Shown here: positions 24,816 to 37,200 of the stretch, in pieces
Numbering within the stretch: position 1 is the stretch's first letter
Layout: every line of letters begins with the position of its first letter
Source of the DNA: Gordionus sp. m RMFG-2023
Taxonomy: Eukaryota > Nematomorpha > Gordioida > Chordodea > Parachordodidae
Assembly (NCBI RefSeq): GCF_954871325.1
Contig: NC_088778.1
Location: 27,761,120 to 27,825,119, forward strand
Reading direction: 5' to 3'
DNA length: 64,000 bases
The notes under the pieces: model-generated
What the model was told of the DNA's origin: nothing
Database searches by the model: none
The model's input: only the letters and a program-made list of their open reading frames with translations
Translations under genes and position numbers: made by a program

Positions 24816-25702
24816 AGGGGAGACTGGGGTTAGGTAAACTCCGGGGCTTTTAAAATTAAATACACCAGAAGGTTAAAATTTTATCCTAATATAGTTTTTA
24901 TTAGTTTACATCTATAGACAAAAAATATTTTGAAATTATTAAAATTTTATTTAAGAAATAAAATTTTGTTGAAATCTTCAAAAGATTTTTACATGACAGA
25001 ATTTTTATCAAAATATATAATAATTTATATGTAAATTAAATTTTATAGCAAAGTTTAAACACTCTTCAGAAAGTTTTATGATTATTTATTATATCCAGAT
25101 TTTATTTCAATCATAATTTGTCAATTTAGAGCTAGTGGGGTTTGCTGAACCATGCACGTCAAATGGCAGTTAATAAAGAAAAAAAATTCAAAATCTTGAA
25201 AAGGCAATTTCTTGGCTGTTTTACGAGTAGTATTTACGATTTATGCTAAAAAATCATAATCTAACCATAAGATCTTTATTTTTTTATGTCCAAAATGTTT
25301 ATTAAATTAACAAAAATTATTTCATTTTTTATATATAATTAGCTTCAATTTATAAGTATTATGATATTTTGAACAATAAAACAAAATTATTCAATACGAA
25401 TCATTATTAATAAATAAAAATGCATTTCAATTTATAATTACCTAAAAAACCCAATGGTTTAGGAACCCCCATTAATGTGGTTTGCCTCACCCCGCTATTG
25501 GGGCTTGTTGGACAAAATTTTTACTTTTACAAAAAATAAAATTTAAAAAAAATTAATTATATCCTTAAATTTTTTTATAAGGCCCCTTTATAAAGTATTG
25601 TTTTCGGTATCTAATCATATTTTATTTTTTATATTATGTAAAAAAAACCAGAAACTATAGCCAATTTTTTAAAAATAGGTTCGATTACCCCCAGTCACCC
25701 CT
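24816..25702. mobile_element. Non-autonomous family 3 element, second copy
   Basis: Starts AGGGGAGACTGGGGTTAGGT and ends TACCCCCAGTCACCCCTA. It is collinear with the copy at 6222-7063, differing by indels and substitutions. Shared landmarks include GAGCTAGTGGGGTTTGC and TTTGCCTCACCCCGCTATTG. No ORF of note. Confidence 0.7.
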
Positions 25703-27443
25703 ACAAATAATTTCGAATATTTAAGAATAATGTCAAAGATATAAGATAAAATTTGAATAATATGAAGAAAAAAAAATCAAATTTATCATAATAAATCGAT
25801 CGAATACGGAATACCAAATTATCCTAAAAATAATTTATTTTCCTTATTCGTATTTGATTCGAATTTTTGAATCATAGTTTTGTTATTTGTAAATACGAAT
25901 CGAATAACGAACAATTCGTCTTAAATATATGCATAATTCAATTTATATTCTTATTTCTTATGTCAACAACAAAGGGTATTACAAGATACTCCTATTATTT
26001 CTTGAAATAAAATTGCAATTTTTGCTACTGAATTCTCTCATTCACTAAACGCGATTAAGTAAACATTTTTTTCACCATGCATAATTCTTATTTAAAAGAT
26101 TGGATGGTACTTATCTCTTGTTATATTACACATTACTATTTCTCCAGTTATAACTCACGTAGGATTTAGGATGAAAGTAATTTATTTCTCTGACAGATAT
26201 TTATGCCTGATTCGATTCACGTCTATCAATCGAATAAGAATAAAGCTTTGCTATAAATTGTATTCTCATCTAGTTCACATGTATGCTGTTGTTATATAAT
26301 AAACATACATATAAATTACATCAAATACATTATTCATACCCAAATTCGTCGTTACCCCTCATTCGCAGTTAGCACTAATTTGCGGCAAACAATACAATAA
26401 TCCAGTCTATTTAGTATATTTCGCCACGAATTCGCGCTAATTGTGAATGGTATGACAAATTAAGTCCCAAGTGCCGAATTGTTACGATAAAAATGGATGG
26501 GGGAAAATTTTAGATTATCTTTGATTAAATTTAGAGTTTGCCCTATTTTTTTTAAATAATGTCTGGCTGAGGCGACCGGAATGAACAATAAATGAGCTGC
26601 CATGGACGTTTTTGCTCTAGAGGTCTAAGGCTGCCTTATGAGATGGATAAATTGTATTAACAAGAGTTTCCCACATTGGCACTAAGGATATGAAAGCAGA
26701 AGTAGAGTGATATGAGGAAGTGAATTCCTAGACTAGCGAGAATAGAGGTTGCTTGCATCCAAGAGAGGTATGAGAATTTGATATTCGAAATTGAGAGAGT
26801 ATTTTATTATTGCACTTTATCCCCCTAATAGGTAGACATAGATGTACAAGTCTCGTTTTGTAAACTATTGGGCGTGTCTGATTCTGCAATAGAATTAATT
26901 CATTATAATAAAATCATGTAAAAAAAATTTAAAGGTAGCTTGAAAGAATTATTTACTTTTGTTCTTACATTCAAAAAATATAATACCTTTAGTTATAGTT
27001 AATATTTTGGCAAAAATAAAAAGTTACAAGCCATATAAAAATTATGATATCACGCTTTAAGCGCGTGGTCAGCCAAATGCATTAACTCTAAAAATTTTGT
27101 CAATAATTAGTGCGTATTTAATACATTTTACCATTTCAACCCGTTTGGTAGATTATTAGAAGAGATCGCAATATTGGCAAAATAAATTACCAATATTGGC
27201 ATCATGCTAGAAGGAAAATTATAGAAGAACGAGTATCTGGATGAGCAAATATGTAAAGCCTGATTAGTAGGTAGTAATTTATCAAGCAGTTTTTCTAGTC
27301 ATAAAAAACCAGTTGTAAACGAAAGAAAAATGGCTCAGTCTTTAGTGTCGAATTTTTAATTGCATTTCAAAATTGAGTCTAAATACATTTAGGTTTCTTT
27401 TCCTCTGTTTCAAAATTTTTTTGTTATGATTTTATGATCATGA
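25703..27443. other. Intergenic DNA with repeat relics
   Basis: 25780-25930 has self-complementary GAATCGAATAACGAA-type sequence. 26358-26452 carries ends like the element at 42811 (CATTCGCAGTTAGCAC... GAATTCGCGCTAATTGTGAATG). 26560-26780 is less AT-rich and may be an old coding relic, but no frame is open. No gene recognised. Confidence 0.45.
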
Positions 27444-27633
27444 TAGTGTTAAAAAGACCGATTTTGGTAGAAATTTACAAATGGGCCGAGTCTGAATATT
27501 TGGCTCATAAATGGCAGAAAGGTTTAGACCTTTATTTGCCAAACCTCGAGGCTTGCATAGTATTAATTTTGGTTAGAAATCTTCATAGACCCATTTTTAA
27601 AAAACGACCCATATGGGGCATTTCAACAGTCTT
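27444..27633. repeat. MITE family 1 copy
   Basis: Left AGTGTTAAAAAGACCGATTT, right TTTTTAAAAAACGACCCATATGGGGCATTTCAACAGT. The 79-codon ORF over it arises from the repeat, and a similar reading recurs at 43749-43860. Confidence 0.65.
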
Positions 27634-28299
27634 AATTATAAATATTACTTGTTCTTTTCGTTTAATTTATTAATATAATATAAAAAAGTAAGTTATAATA
27701 TAAAGTTCAAACAGGTTATCAAGGTCTTTTTAAAGTTTAGTTCCAGGTCCTGGATTCAGTAAATTATATCGATTTATATTCGGTTTGTACCCCTGATTTA
27801 AATTTATTACTTTTCTAAAGTTAAATATTGTCATTTTTTTAAAAAAAATTGTTACAAACGCGAATGGTGGGTAATTTAATCGAACATTAACATTAAGAAG
27901 ATACAATTTATTTCCATTTTTTTTTCTGAATAATATTACATTATAAAATTATTTTGACAGGTTTATTGGTTAACAAAATAAACATTCCCATTTTTAACAA
28001 TAACTAAATATTTAATAAAAATTAAGTTGCAGTTATTATAATAGGATTCTGAATTTTGATGTTCTCGATTATTATTGCTTTGGCCATTATACCATTATTC
28101 AATTATTGTCAGCTTCTTTTATTCGGGGGGGTCCGTTGCTAGATAATACGAGAAAAATTATACATTTATCTTTGTCTAAACTCTAAAATTATATTATATA
28201 TATTTTTTCATAATTAAACCAGGTATTTTTCAATATACGGTAAATCAAAAATTAGATATCTGGTTTACTGTCCTATTACTCATAGCATCTATTAGAGCT

Positions 28300-28990
28300 C
28301 TTTATGGACAAATCCGGTTGGACTTGGACAGACATTTAGGTTGGATTCATAGTAGGATCCGATCCGACACGATTTAACAGCTGAGCGATTTTTTATAAAA
28401 AAAGTTTAAAGATCAATTTCACTTTATAAAAATCAATATTTCTTAAATTATTATAAAGAATAGGATTAAAAATAAAATTAACATTAAACCCTCGAGCGCT
28501 GCACACCGCTGCGCTACGTTTGCCCTCTCACTCTGTTTCATAGAGAGCAAGATTCGTTGGCTTAGAGCCTCACAAGAGCATAATTTATTTTATATATAAA
28601 AACAAATGGAGGGGAAAAGTAATAATGAAATTTTTTTAACGATCGGGGGAGGGGGCAAAAGGAAGGTGGTAGACATTAGGGAAATGTACGATTAGAATGC
28701 GTAAGACATTCTAGAGATTAAAAAAATATATTAAAGAAATTTGCTCCAAAGATGGAGACGGAACCAATTTTATAATTGAAGAAAACCGAAAATCACAAAC
28801 CTTTAAGGCATATGCCAACTAGTTAATAAAGAAGAATTGATCTCATAAACAGATTTTGAAAATCGATCAGCTGTTAAATCGTGTCGGATCGGAACCCACT
28901 GTAAATTCAGCCTTACTCAATAGGATTTGGATTTAGAAATAAAAAAAACATATTCCTGATCGGACCCAAACCTCAAAATTTTTTAAATTT
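28300..28990. repeat. Element with inverted GATCCGACACGATTTAACAGCTG blocks
   Basis: The left block at about 28357-28385 (GATCCGATCCGACACGATTTA) is inverted at about 28867-28893 (TTAAATCGTGTCGGATC), with further partial symmetry outside. The centre holds a GC-rich island at 28487-28560. On the minus strand it reads AACGTAGCGCAGCGGTGTGC, resembling a tRNA gene A box and D loop. No B box is evident. Likely a short transposon or SINE composite; noncoding. Confidence 0.5.
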
Positions 28991-29416
28991 CTTTCTTACT
29001 TACTTTTTTTCTTTTCTTTTCTTTCCTTCCCTTCCTTTCTCTTTCCTTGTTTTTTTATTTCAACCGACCAATTAAAATTCTTTTATTTTTGGATGGGACT
29101 TATTTCTAAAATAAAACTCCAAACTCGGATCTTTGAAAAAAAATTAATATTTCTCAGATTGTTTCGGTCTTAAATTTTTTTTATTATTGAGTGAAGGTAG
29201 AACCTGAAATTATAGATTCAGTGCAAGCTCTAATATTTCTCTTATTAAGTTAAAGACAATAAATCAAAAGAATAACAGTTACTATGGGATTTTACTTTTT
29301 AACATAAATCTTTCAATTGAAATTTTGCATCATTTAGAATACTTATTTTTATGACTCGCTGCATTCGATTTCATAATCAATAAGAAAATCAACCCTATCT
29401 GTTCATGTATAAAAAT

Positions 29417-29566
29417 TTACTTGCTATTGTTTATGAATCCGAGAGAGCGATAATTGTCGTTAGTGACACTTAAATGTGACAAGCCATTGAAGATTACAAG
29501 AAGGCTCGTGACAGCAATCACCAATCCTATCGAACATCCCACAATGGCGTACATAAAGTTTTTATT
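29417..29566 (-). CDS. Alternative last exon (8B) of the double-thioredoxin membrane protein
   Basis: A minus-strand exon with acceptor GTTTATTTTTAG, phase 0, 50 codons including TAA at 29417-29419. It encodes NKNFMYAIVGCSIGLVIAVT, then SLLVIFNGLS and a 19-residue polar tail ending GFINNSK. The transmembrane helix aligns without gaps to that of exon 8A at 34225-34371, which begins QRNFMLSVIGASAALVV and continues to VFIGIS. Identical phase, strand, length class and helix pattern mark the two as duplicated, alternative terminal exons of one gene. Joining exon 7 (35379-35415) to this exon gives a 335-residue protein and an intron of 5812 bp. The tails after the helix are unrelated, so the isoforms would differ in membrane anchor and tail. 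It could also be a decayed duplicate, but the reading frame is intact. Confidence 0.7.
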   Translation of the reverse strand, partial: NKNFMYAIVGCSIGLVIAVTSLLVIFNGLSHLSVTNDNYRSLGFINNSK

Positions 29567-32500
29567 CTAAAAATAAACAAAATTATATTTAAAAGTCAAT
29601 GATAACGGCAAATATTCGGGCGTTAAAATAGGTTCATATTAAATGATCCATTCTTCCTAACGCATCCGTCCCGAAATTGAATACTTTTATATAGTAGAGA
29701 ATTATATTATGATAAAATAATTGAAAGCCCATTCAATAAATTAATTTGCCTCTATTACTTTGTATATCAATGAGTTATATTATTATTAGTTTTTTTCCCC
29801 CATTAATTTTTAAAAGAAGTTGAATAACATTAGCCAAGATGGGGGATCGTAAATATCATTTTGACCTATTAATGGTCAAAATTTTTCTAGCGGATGAAAA
29901 TGCTCAATTTTTTCAAAATATAGCAAATAAATCCTATATAAAAAATCTAGCCTGGTGCGTATATGCACCGTTAACCATTATGAAATTAAACTAGTAAAAT
30001 ATTCCCCCCCCCACACCCCTCTCCCTTAAAAATGTATACAATCTATTACTATAAAGAAGAATTTGAAAGTTAAAATTAGTAAAAGTTAATAAATTTATAA
30101 AATAGTGACTAAAACTCAAGATTTATTTAGAAAAAAAGGCATTTTTTAAAAAAAAAATAAATGAAATTCCAAAATTATTTTTATAAACATATAATATAAC
30201 CAAAGGCAGGGGACCTAAAGACTTCTAAATTTATGGGGGAAAACTCCATCTAATATTGCTCCCCACCCCCTTAGTAAAATCCTGGATACCTCTTTGTTAT
30301 CATTTTATATCTTGGAACACGTAGGACGTGAAAATATAAATAAATAAATAAAGGTGAAAAGAAAATGATTCTTCAATATTTAATAATTGCAAAACAATAT
30401 ATAAAAGATAAATAATGCATGTTAAAATGAAAATTTTCTTAAATAAGAATTTTGGCATTTAATTTCACCAATTAAAGAATTGTTTTTGTATATATCGTAT
30501 TGGGATATGGAATCCACGGGACGATTCAAAATCTTTCAATTTTAAATCAGTTATTAAAGGGAATTTTTAAATTTTAAAAATCTGATTTGACATTTTTCAA
30601 GAAGTCATACAGTACCAACACTGTTCAGACAATTTTACTATCAACTTTTGAACTACTCTTAATTTATCTTTATTTATACATACATAGTATATTTTTAATA
30701 CAAAATTTAATGGCAGAAATGTGTAAAATTTACAGCTTCTACATATGTTGGAATATATTTCCCGTCAAATCCAACTTTTCAAAGTTAAATATTGGTCTTA
30801 ATATAAATTTATTCGAAAAGACATTTGCTAGGCAAATACAAAATAATAGCAAAATATAGGCATAAGAATTTTTAAAAATTTTCAGCAAGCGAGAAAAAGT
30901 TATAAAAGAATTAATGTCAAAATGAAAATTTAATATAAATATATAAATGACAGATAGCCATTGAGAAATAAATATTTTAATGCTCTAATAACATTAATAC
31001 TTATCACAAAAAAAATCTATTTATTGTTGGTATATGAGCGGACCTCAAAAAATTCCTATATTTAGCGTAGCATCATTTTATAGATTAAGTTTGGAGAATG
31101 AACAATAATATCATCGATACATAACATTTATTTCATACCTAGAAGATAATTGAAAATTCTATATTCGAGTTGGAAGAATTAAATCATATAAATATTATAT
31201 TAAGTTGTTATTGTATCTAAAAAATTATCGTCGCATTAAGTCTAAATCATCTGGTCTCATCCGTCATCAGAACTCGGTTCAAGAAACAGTCCGTCCATTA
31301 GGTCGTTCACTCAAAAATATTTTTAAAAAAAAACACCTGATAGTCGTAAAAAAGTAATTTTAGAATTTTAAATTTTTTTTAAAATTTCTAATCTATATAA
31401 GAGCATCTTACCTCTTTTATAGTCAATTTTGAGTAAAATGTAGGCCAAATATATTGGGCAGATAAAATGATAAAATAAACATTATAATCTAAAATTTTTG
31501 AGATTTTTTTTATTATATCATTTTTGAATTAAGAATAAAATAATGTTATTGGGTTATTTTTTAATATAATTATAATCAATTATTGTCATAATTGGGAGAC
31601 TTTGATTTGTAAAATTTGATTTTTGGTAAAATCAGTATGTATTACGTTTGATGAGTCATTTTTATTTTTATAATTTTATGTTTTAGTTAAATTGGTGAGT
31701 CATTGTTATTTTTATAATTTTATGTTTTAGTTTAATCGCGTTAACATTTTATTTTTAGATTTATAAAAGTTAATTATTGTAAAGTCATTATGATGATAGG
31801 ATTTAATTATTTATTTGTCATGATTATTGCTTCCCTATAAAAGGGAAGCGAAAATTGTAAATAATCAATTCATTTCTTTTTTTGAATTTTTTTTAACAAT
31901 TAATTTTTTTTTAACAATTAATTTTTTTTCGATTTATTACTATTATAAAATTATTGTTTGTTTTTTTTTTGGTTTGATTATAAATTTATTTTGGATTGAA
32001 ATAAAGTTGGGATTACTCGAAATCATTGTGGTGGAAAATTTTAACAATAGAATAAGAAAAACTTTAGACGGTCACAACGTAATAATTATAACAAAAAATA
32101 ATTTTAAACTTTATCGTATATAGATTTAATTTTTCAGAATCTTATTGAATTAATATGATTCTAAATGAACTAAGTGAGCTAGGTCATGGTTGGTGATTGG
32201 ATAGTTATCCTATATTGCATATTCATGTTTAATTTTGATTAAAACAAAAGCAAGTTATTTTCAATGAATATTTATCAATTTAAAATATTAATTTTTTTAA
32301 TATAATATATAAATTTAATTTACTAATTATTGCGTATTATGTTATTATAAATAAATTAATATGCCTTCAGGCTTATAGTATTATAAAAATATGGGGAAAA
32401 AAATTTAATTTTATATATAGACCTCTATTTTATGTGTGGACTAACTATCACATATAGGTGTCCCAACATACCCAGAGTAAAGTATGGTACATTGTTCACA

Positions 32501-34224
32501 TTAACAAGGTTATTCATAATATGCCAACAAAAATTACAAAGCTGCTCTACGGTAACTGTTAAAATAAGATATTTACCAAGTGACCATTTTAACAGGATCA
32601 TTCTTATTTTCTCTGTCGATAAATTTTAAGTAGCTATATTTCTTTTCTTTCTTAAATATCATTACGTTTATTTCCCCTTTCTCAATTTGTATTCTATCAA
32701 TTTATCTCCTTATTTTCGTTATTTTTTTCCCTTCGTTCTGTTCCGATTCTATGATTTGAATTATTAAAATATAGCAGAAAGATGATGAGTATCACATTTT
32801 TTTTCACAACTTTCTCATATAGTAACGTAGCTTGCCCTGCCATGTAGAAAGAAACTCTAGATATTATGTTAATCTTTAATGATTTATCCTTCATTTTAGA
32901 ATTGAAGACTGTTTTAAACTTTTAAAATCAAATATCATAAATTTTTTTTTATAAATCAAACAATAATTTTTTATATTATATATTATCTATCACGCGGAAA
33001 ACACCCAAAAACCTTTTCGAGAAGGGGGCAAGCATATTTTTTTTCATGGAGAATAAATTACGGGAAAGGGTAGGGCTAGGGGTCTCATTTTTTTTAGCGA
33101 ATCCAATGTAACAGCGACACGCAATCTTAAATGATAGCGGCTCCTATATTATTTTCTCGTTTTCTTATTTCTTTTTTCTTGTATTGTGCTATTTTTGGCC
33201 AAATAAATGGATCTTAATTTTGTATGTCTTAAACTAAATAAATTTTTTGAGCATCATAAAAGATGAGTTTATTATATTAATTAGATTGATTCTTATATAT
33301 CACCACAAATAAATTGTAAATATAATTTTCTAAATTTTAAGTGTTTTAAGATTGTATAGTGTATCATGGTTACAAACCCAAAATTAAATTCTTCTTTTTT
33401 AAAAAAATTAAAGGAAAATCACAATTTCCTTAAAAAAAATACATCATTATATTATATAATGTTAAATGGACATTTTGAAATTAAAAATTATTATAATATT
33501 TGGCGTTAAAATTTGTAGCAATAAGTAAATTCTTCAAAATATTATAATTATTATTTAATATAATGTTTTTTTTGAAGGAAAAAAAAACATTTTGATTCAT
33601 TCATTTATATATAAGCTTATTATCCTAAAGTTACAATTTTTTTTAAAAAAATCCCTTTTTGAAAGCTTAAAATAAATACAAAATTACAAATAAACGGATA
33701 ATAGTTTGTTTTTTTAGCTAAAGGGCAATAATGTAGATATATTACTAGATTGGCGATTCATTCATTAAAAGTATATATTTACATAGGAGTCAACTGTAGC
33801 GCCATTTTATGGTTTGAAGGTCGACTAATTGTCTTATTTACATTTAATTGACGCGCAAACCACAATTATTTAATGAATGAATCACCAATCAAGTTTTATG
33901 TATATAGGGTCAGATTTTTTTAATAATTATATCAAATTTTTTAAAATATTTTTAAAATAAAATGACTGAAATTAAAGGAATGACTATAGCTAGCACCCAT
34001 TGCAAAAGTTTAGTTTAAGGTTGAATAAATTATACTTTTGATAATTTTTTAAAATTATTTTTTTAGGGTACGAAACTATAATCACGTGACGGCCCTTAAC
34101 ACATATAGATAAATATTCCCATTTATGGTAGTACATATCATTATAAGATTAGAAATTTGGCAAAAAAAATATGATTAATATTTTTGGATATGTAATGTTT
34201 TTTTTCTTCTTCCTTTTTGTTCAC
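29567..34224. other. Sequence between the two alternative last exons
   Basis: AT-rich with no further exon seen. Contains a 45-55 bp tandem duplication near 31650-31745 (GAGTCATTTTTATTTTTATA) and a promoter-like CCCTATAAAAGGG at about 31833 that may belong to an old solo LTR. A degenerate repeat at 30500-30880 is also found near 43870-44010 and 62850-63060. A family 2 MITE lies at 33744-33893. Confidence 0.45.
33744..33893. repeat. MITE family 2 copy
   Basis: Ends CTAGATTGGCGATTCATTCATT and AATGAATGAATCACCAATCAAG are inverted repeats of about 20 bp. The interior resembles the 1690 copy (GGAGTCAACTGTAGCGCCAT and GCGCAAACCACAA). Confidence 0.75.
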
Positions 34225-37200
34225 TTATTCTTTCTTCAGACTTTTATAGAAAGGAGGTGTGATTGACGGCTGTCTCATCCAACTTATCCCTATGAACACA
34301 ACTATCAAAGCGGTCGAAGCAACAACTAGAGCGGCTGAGGCCCCTATCACTGATAGCATAAAATTTCTTTGCTGTAAATTTTTTTTTATCAATTTAAAAA
34401 AAAAATATTATTTAATTATTAAATTAGCATTTAATTCAATATCTAACAATCCCAATTAAAAAAGCCTTTGAAGTCCGGAACAAGAATTTAATCATCATTT
34501 TTTTTTAATAATCTCTTTCAAGAAATTAGAATTATTTTTCCTAGACTAGAAATATTTGTAAATAATTATATAGGAGAAAAAAAGAGAAGAAAAGCTGTTC
34601 AACACTATATGAACTCATTACAGCTATTTTCAAAAGTGCTCAGTTAATGGTACACCATTCCCAACAGGCGTTTAGGCCAAGTCAGAGCACCCTGTCCTAA
34701 CAAGTGACCTTATCTCGATAAATATAATAATCACACTTTTACTTTACAAAAAGAAATTGAAAAAAAATTTCTAATTATTTAGCAAATACAAAAAAAATGT
34801 TTAAACAAATGTAGTAATCTTCTATCAAACTGTGTTTTATAGTATGGGTCAAAAAAAAAATTGGTAAAAGTTGGATGAGACCACCCTTCCATGAATATAT
34901 AATATAAAATTTTAACTCCTTATTAAAGTTTCGCCTTCTAGTTTCAATCATAAAAATAAATTAAATTAATTTAGCCAATAATTTCTTTCTAATCGAGTAA
35001 CAATTAAATATTACATTTAGTACATTATTAGACCAAATCCAAAAAGCAAAATTACTTTTCTTTTCGTTATAAATGTCAATCAAAAAACTTAGGACAACTG
35101 TGTCTTAATTCTTAATATATAAATAAAAAGGCTGGCAATTCATTCGTTCATTTAAATTAATTGTATCTCAATTATAAATCAGGTGGTGGCACGCCATTTA
35201 GGTTTCCCAAAAAATAATTTTTTATAAAATTAAATGAAACTTTGTATTTTTTTAATTTAATGTATATTGATTACACGAGAAATCAAAATGGCGTGTCACC
35301 AGCTAATTTGTATTCAAGAACGCATCAAAATCCATTTTTAAGGAATGAATCGTCATATATAATAAAATCAAAACTTACCGCTAATTCGTATTCCATTTTT
35401 GACACTATTTCATCCCTTTAGTAAAAAAAAAATGACAATAAATGAAAATGATCAATTTCTAAATTAGAGATTACAGGATAACCGAATCGATACTAAAAGT
35501 ATCGATCGATAACCGATACTAAATAATAATACTAAATTTATTGGAGAAAAAAGCAATGATATTATTCATAAATATTTTAAATTATTTATTAAAGTTATCT
35601 CTTAAATTTATGAAAGTTATCTCTAAATTTTAAATTAAAAGTTAAAAAAAAATAATTGGAAAACATCACTTTCTTTCTTATCGGTTTAGAAAATTTCAAT
35701 TTGCATAATGATTCTTTTTCTTTCTAAATTTATAGTTTTAATTTAAATAATGCAAGCTAAAAAGGAAAATCAAATAAATTATGAAGGTTAATGGTTATTT
35801 TTGGATATCGGCCATTTCTAATCCGTATCTCCGATGAAATAATAAGAAAGATGGAGGAGAATTAATTAATTTAAAATATTTACAAGGAGGAAGCTTTTTG
35901 AGGAACTCTTTCTCCCCTGACGGTTTTGTACCAGCGGGAGGCAAAAGACATGAGTTTGATAGCGCTAAATTCTGGTTGATTGTAAGTGTAGAGTTTGGAT
36001 TTTCGAAAGCTAAATTATTTAAAAAAATAAAAATTTAAGTACAGAATAATGAAGATTAAGAAAATAGGGTTTATAACATAGTTTGTAACCTGGGCCAAAA
36101 AAGAGTTCTAATTTTGGTAGTTCTGACTTTATTTAAAAAAATTTAGAAAAACTGGTTTGCATTTTTGTTAGAAAAGTCCTAGAAATTTAAAAATGGGTTC
36201 TAGTTCCGGGTTCCATAATTTTTAAAAAATAGTTCCAGGTCCTGGTTCTTCGATTTGTGTCCTGGTTTTCCGAGTCTTACTTCTGGATCGGATTCTAAAC
36301 TCTGGTTTATGTCCGTTTCTGTATCCATAATGCTTACAACTACCACTCAAAGAATTTTGTGAATTGTGATAGGTTGATATTTTGGATCCAATAAAAAAAA
36401 ATGGTCATATACATCGAACTGAATTATTAGATATGGTAAGAGGTGGACAACATTTAAATGTATTAGCATATATTGGTGGAAATGTTTTGATACTTGATAA
36501 ACCAAATATTAAAGTATGTGCAAACATCTTACAAAAAGCGTTTGATATTGGGGATCATTTCATAAAAGTTTTGATATTTTTTTCAAAACTTTAGTCATTT
36601 TAATATTAAATTATATTTAATATAAAATTGTATTTACAATAAAACGGCAGGAAATTCTCTAACACCAAATCTATTCTCCAATTCATCCGATACTTCGACA
36701 TCGACTTTGCCTATGTTCATTTTGCTGTTCAATCTAATATACGACCAGTAAAATACATGTGCTAATTTATGATGATATTCCATGACCTATAGAATATGGA
36801 TTACAATATTCCAGCCCGACCGGTACCCGGCTCTAGCGGGTTTCGGTTCGGGCCTTTTTAAAATAATAAATTCAGTTCGGTTCGGGCTGGGTCCGACTTT
36901 TTTAAAAATTTGTGTAGGACCGGGTCGCGGTTAAATTATTTTTAAATATATCATTCAATTTTGTGAAATAAATTGGTATATTTTTAAATTCATGCAAGAA
37001 ACAAGGTGCCAATAGTTTTTTGCTTGCAGAATATTTTTTTAAAATAATTTTTCTATATTTAAATGAATTCGGGCCGGTCGATAATAATTTTTTTTTATTA
37101 TTTCAGGAGATTAAGAAAAACTTAGTTTAGTATAGGGTCGGGCTTTAAAAAAAATTTCGGGCAGGGCCTGTTAGGCCCAATGCAGATCGATACTACAGAG

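Noticed and set aside
27434..27673. 79-codon ORF with protein-like start
   Set aside because: Coincides with a family 1 MITE; a similar reading appears at 43749-43860 in another copy.
30587..30859. 90-codon ORF with hydrophobic stretches
   Set aside because: Overlaps a dispersed degenerate repeat also present near 43900 and 62900; composition is that of AT-rich noncoding DNA.
31827..32123. 98-codon Phe/Ile-rich ORF
   Set aside because: Built from poly-T and (AACAATTAATTTTTTT) repeats; no domain.
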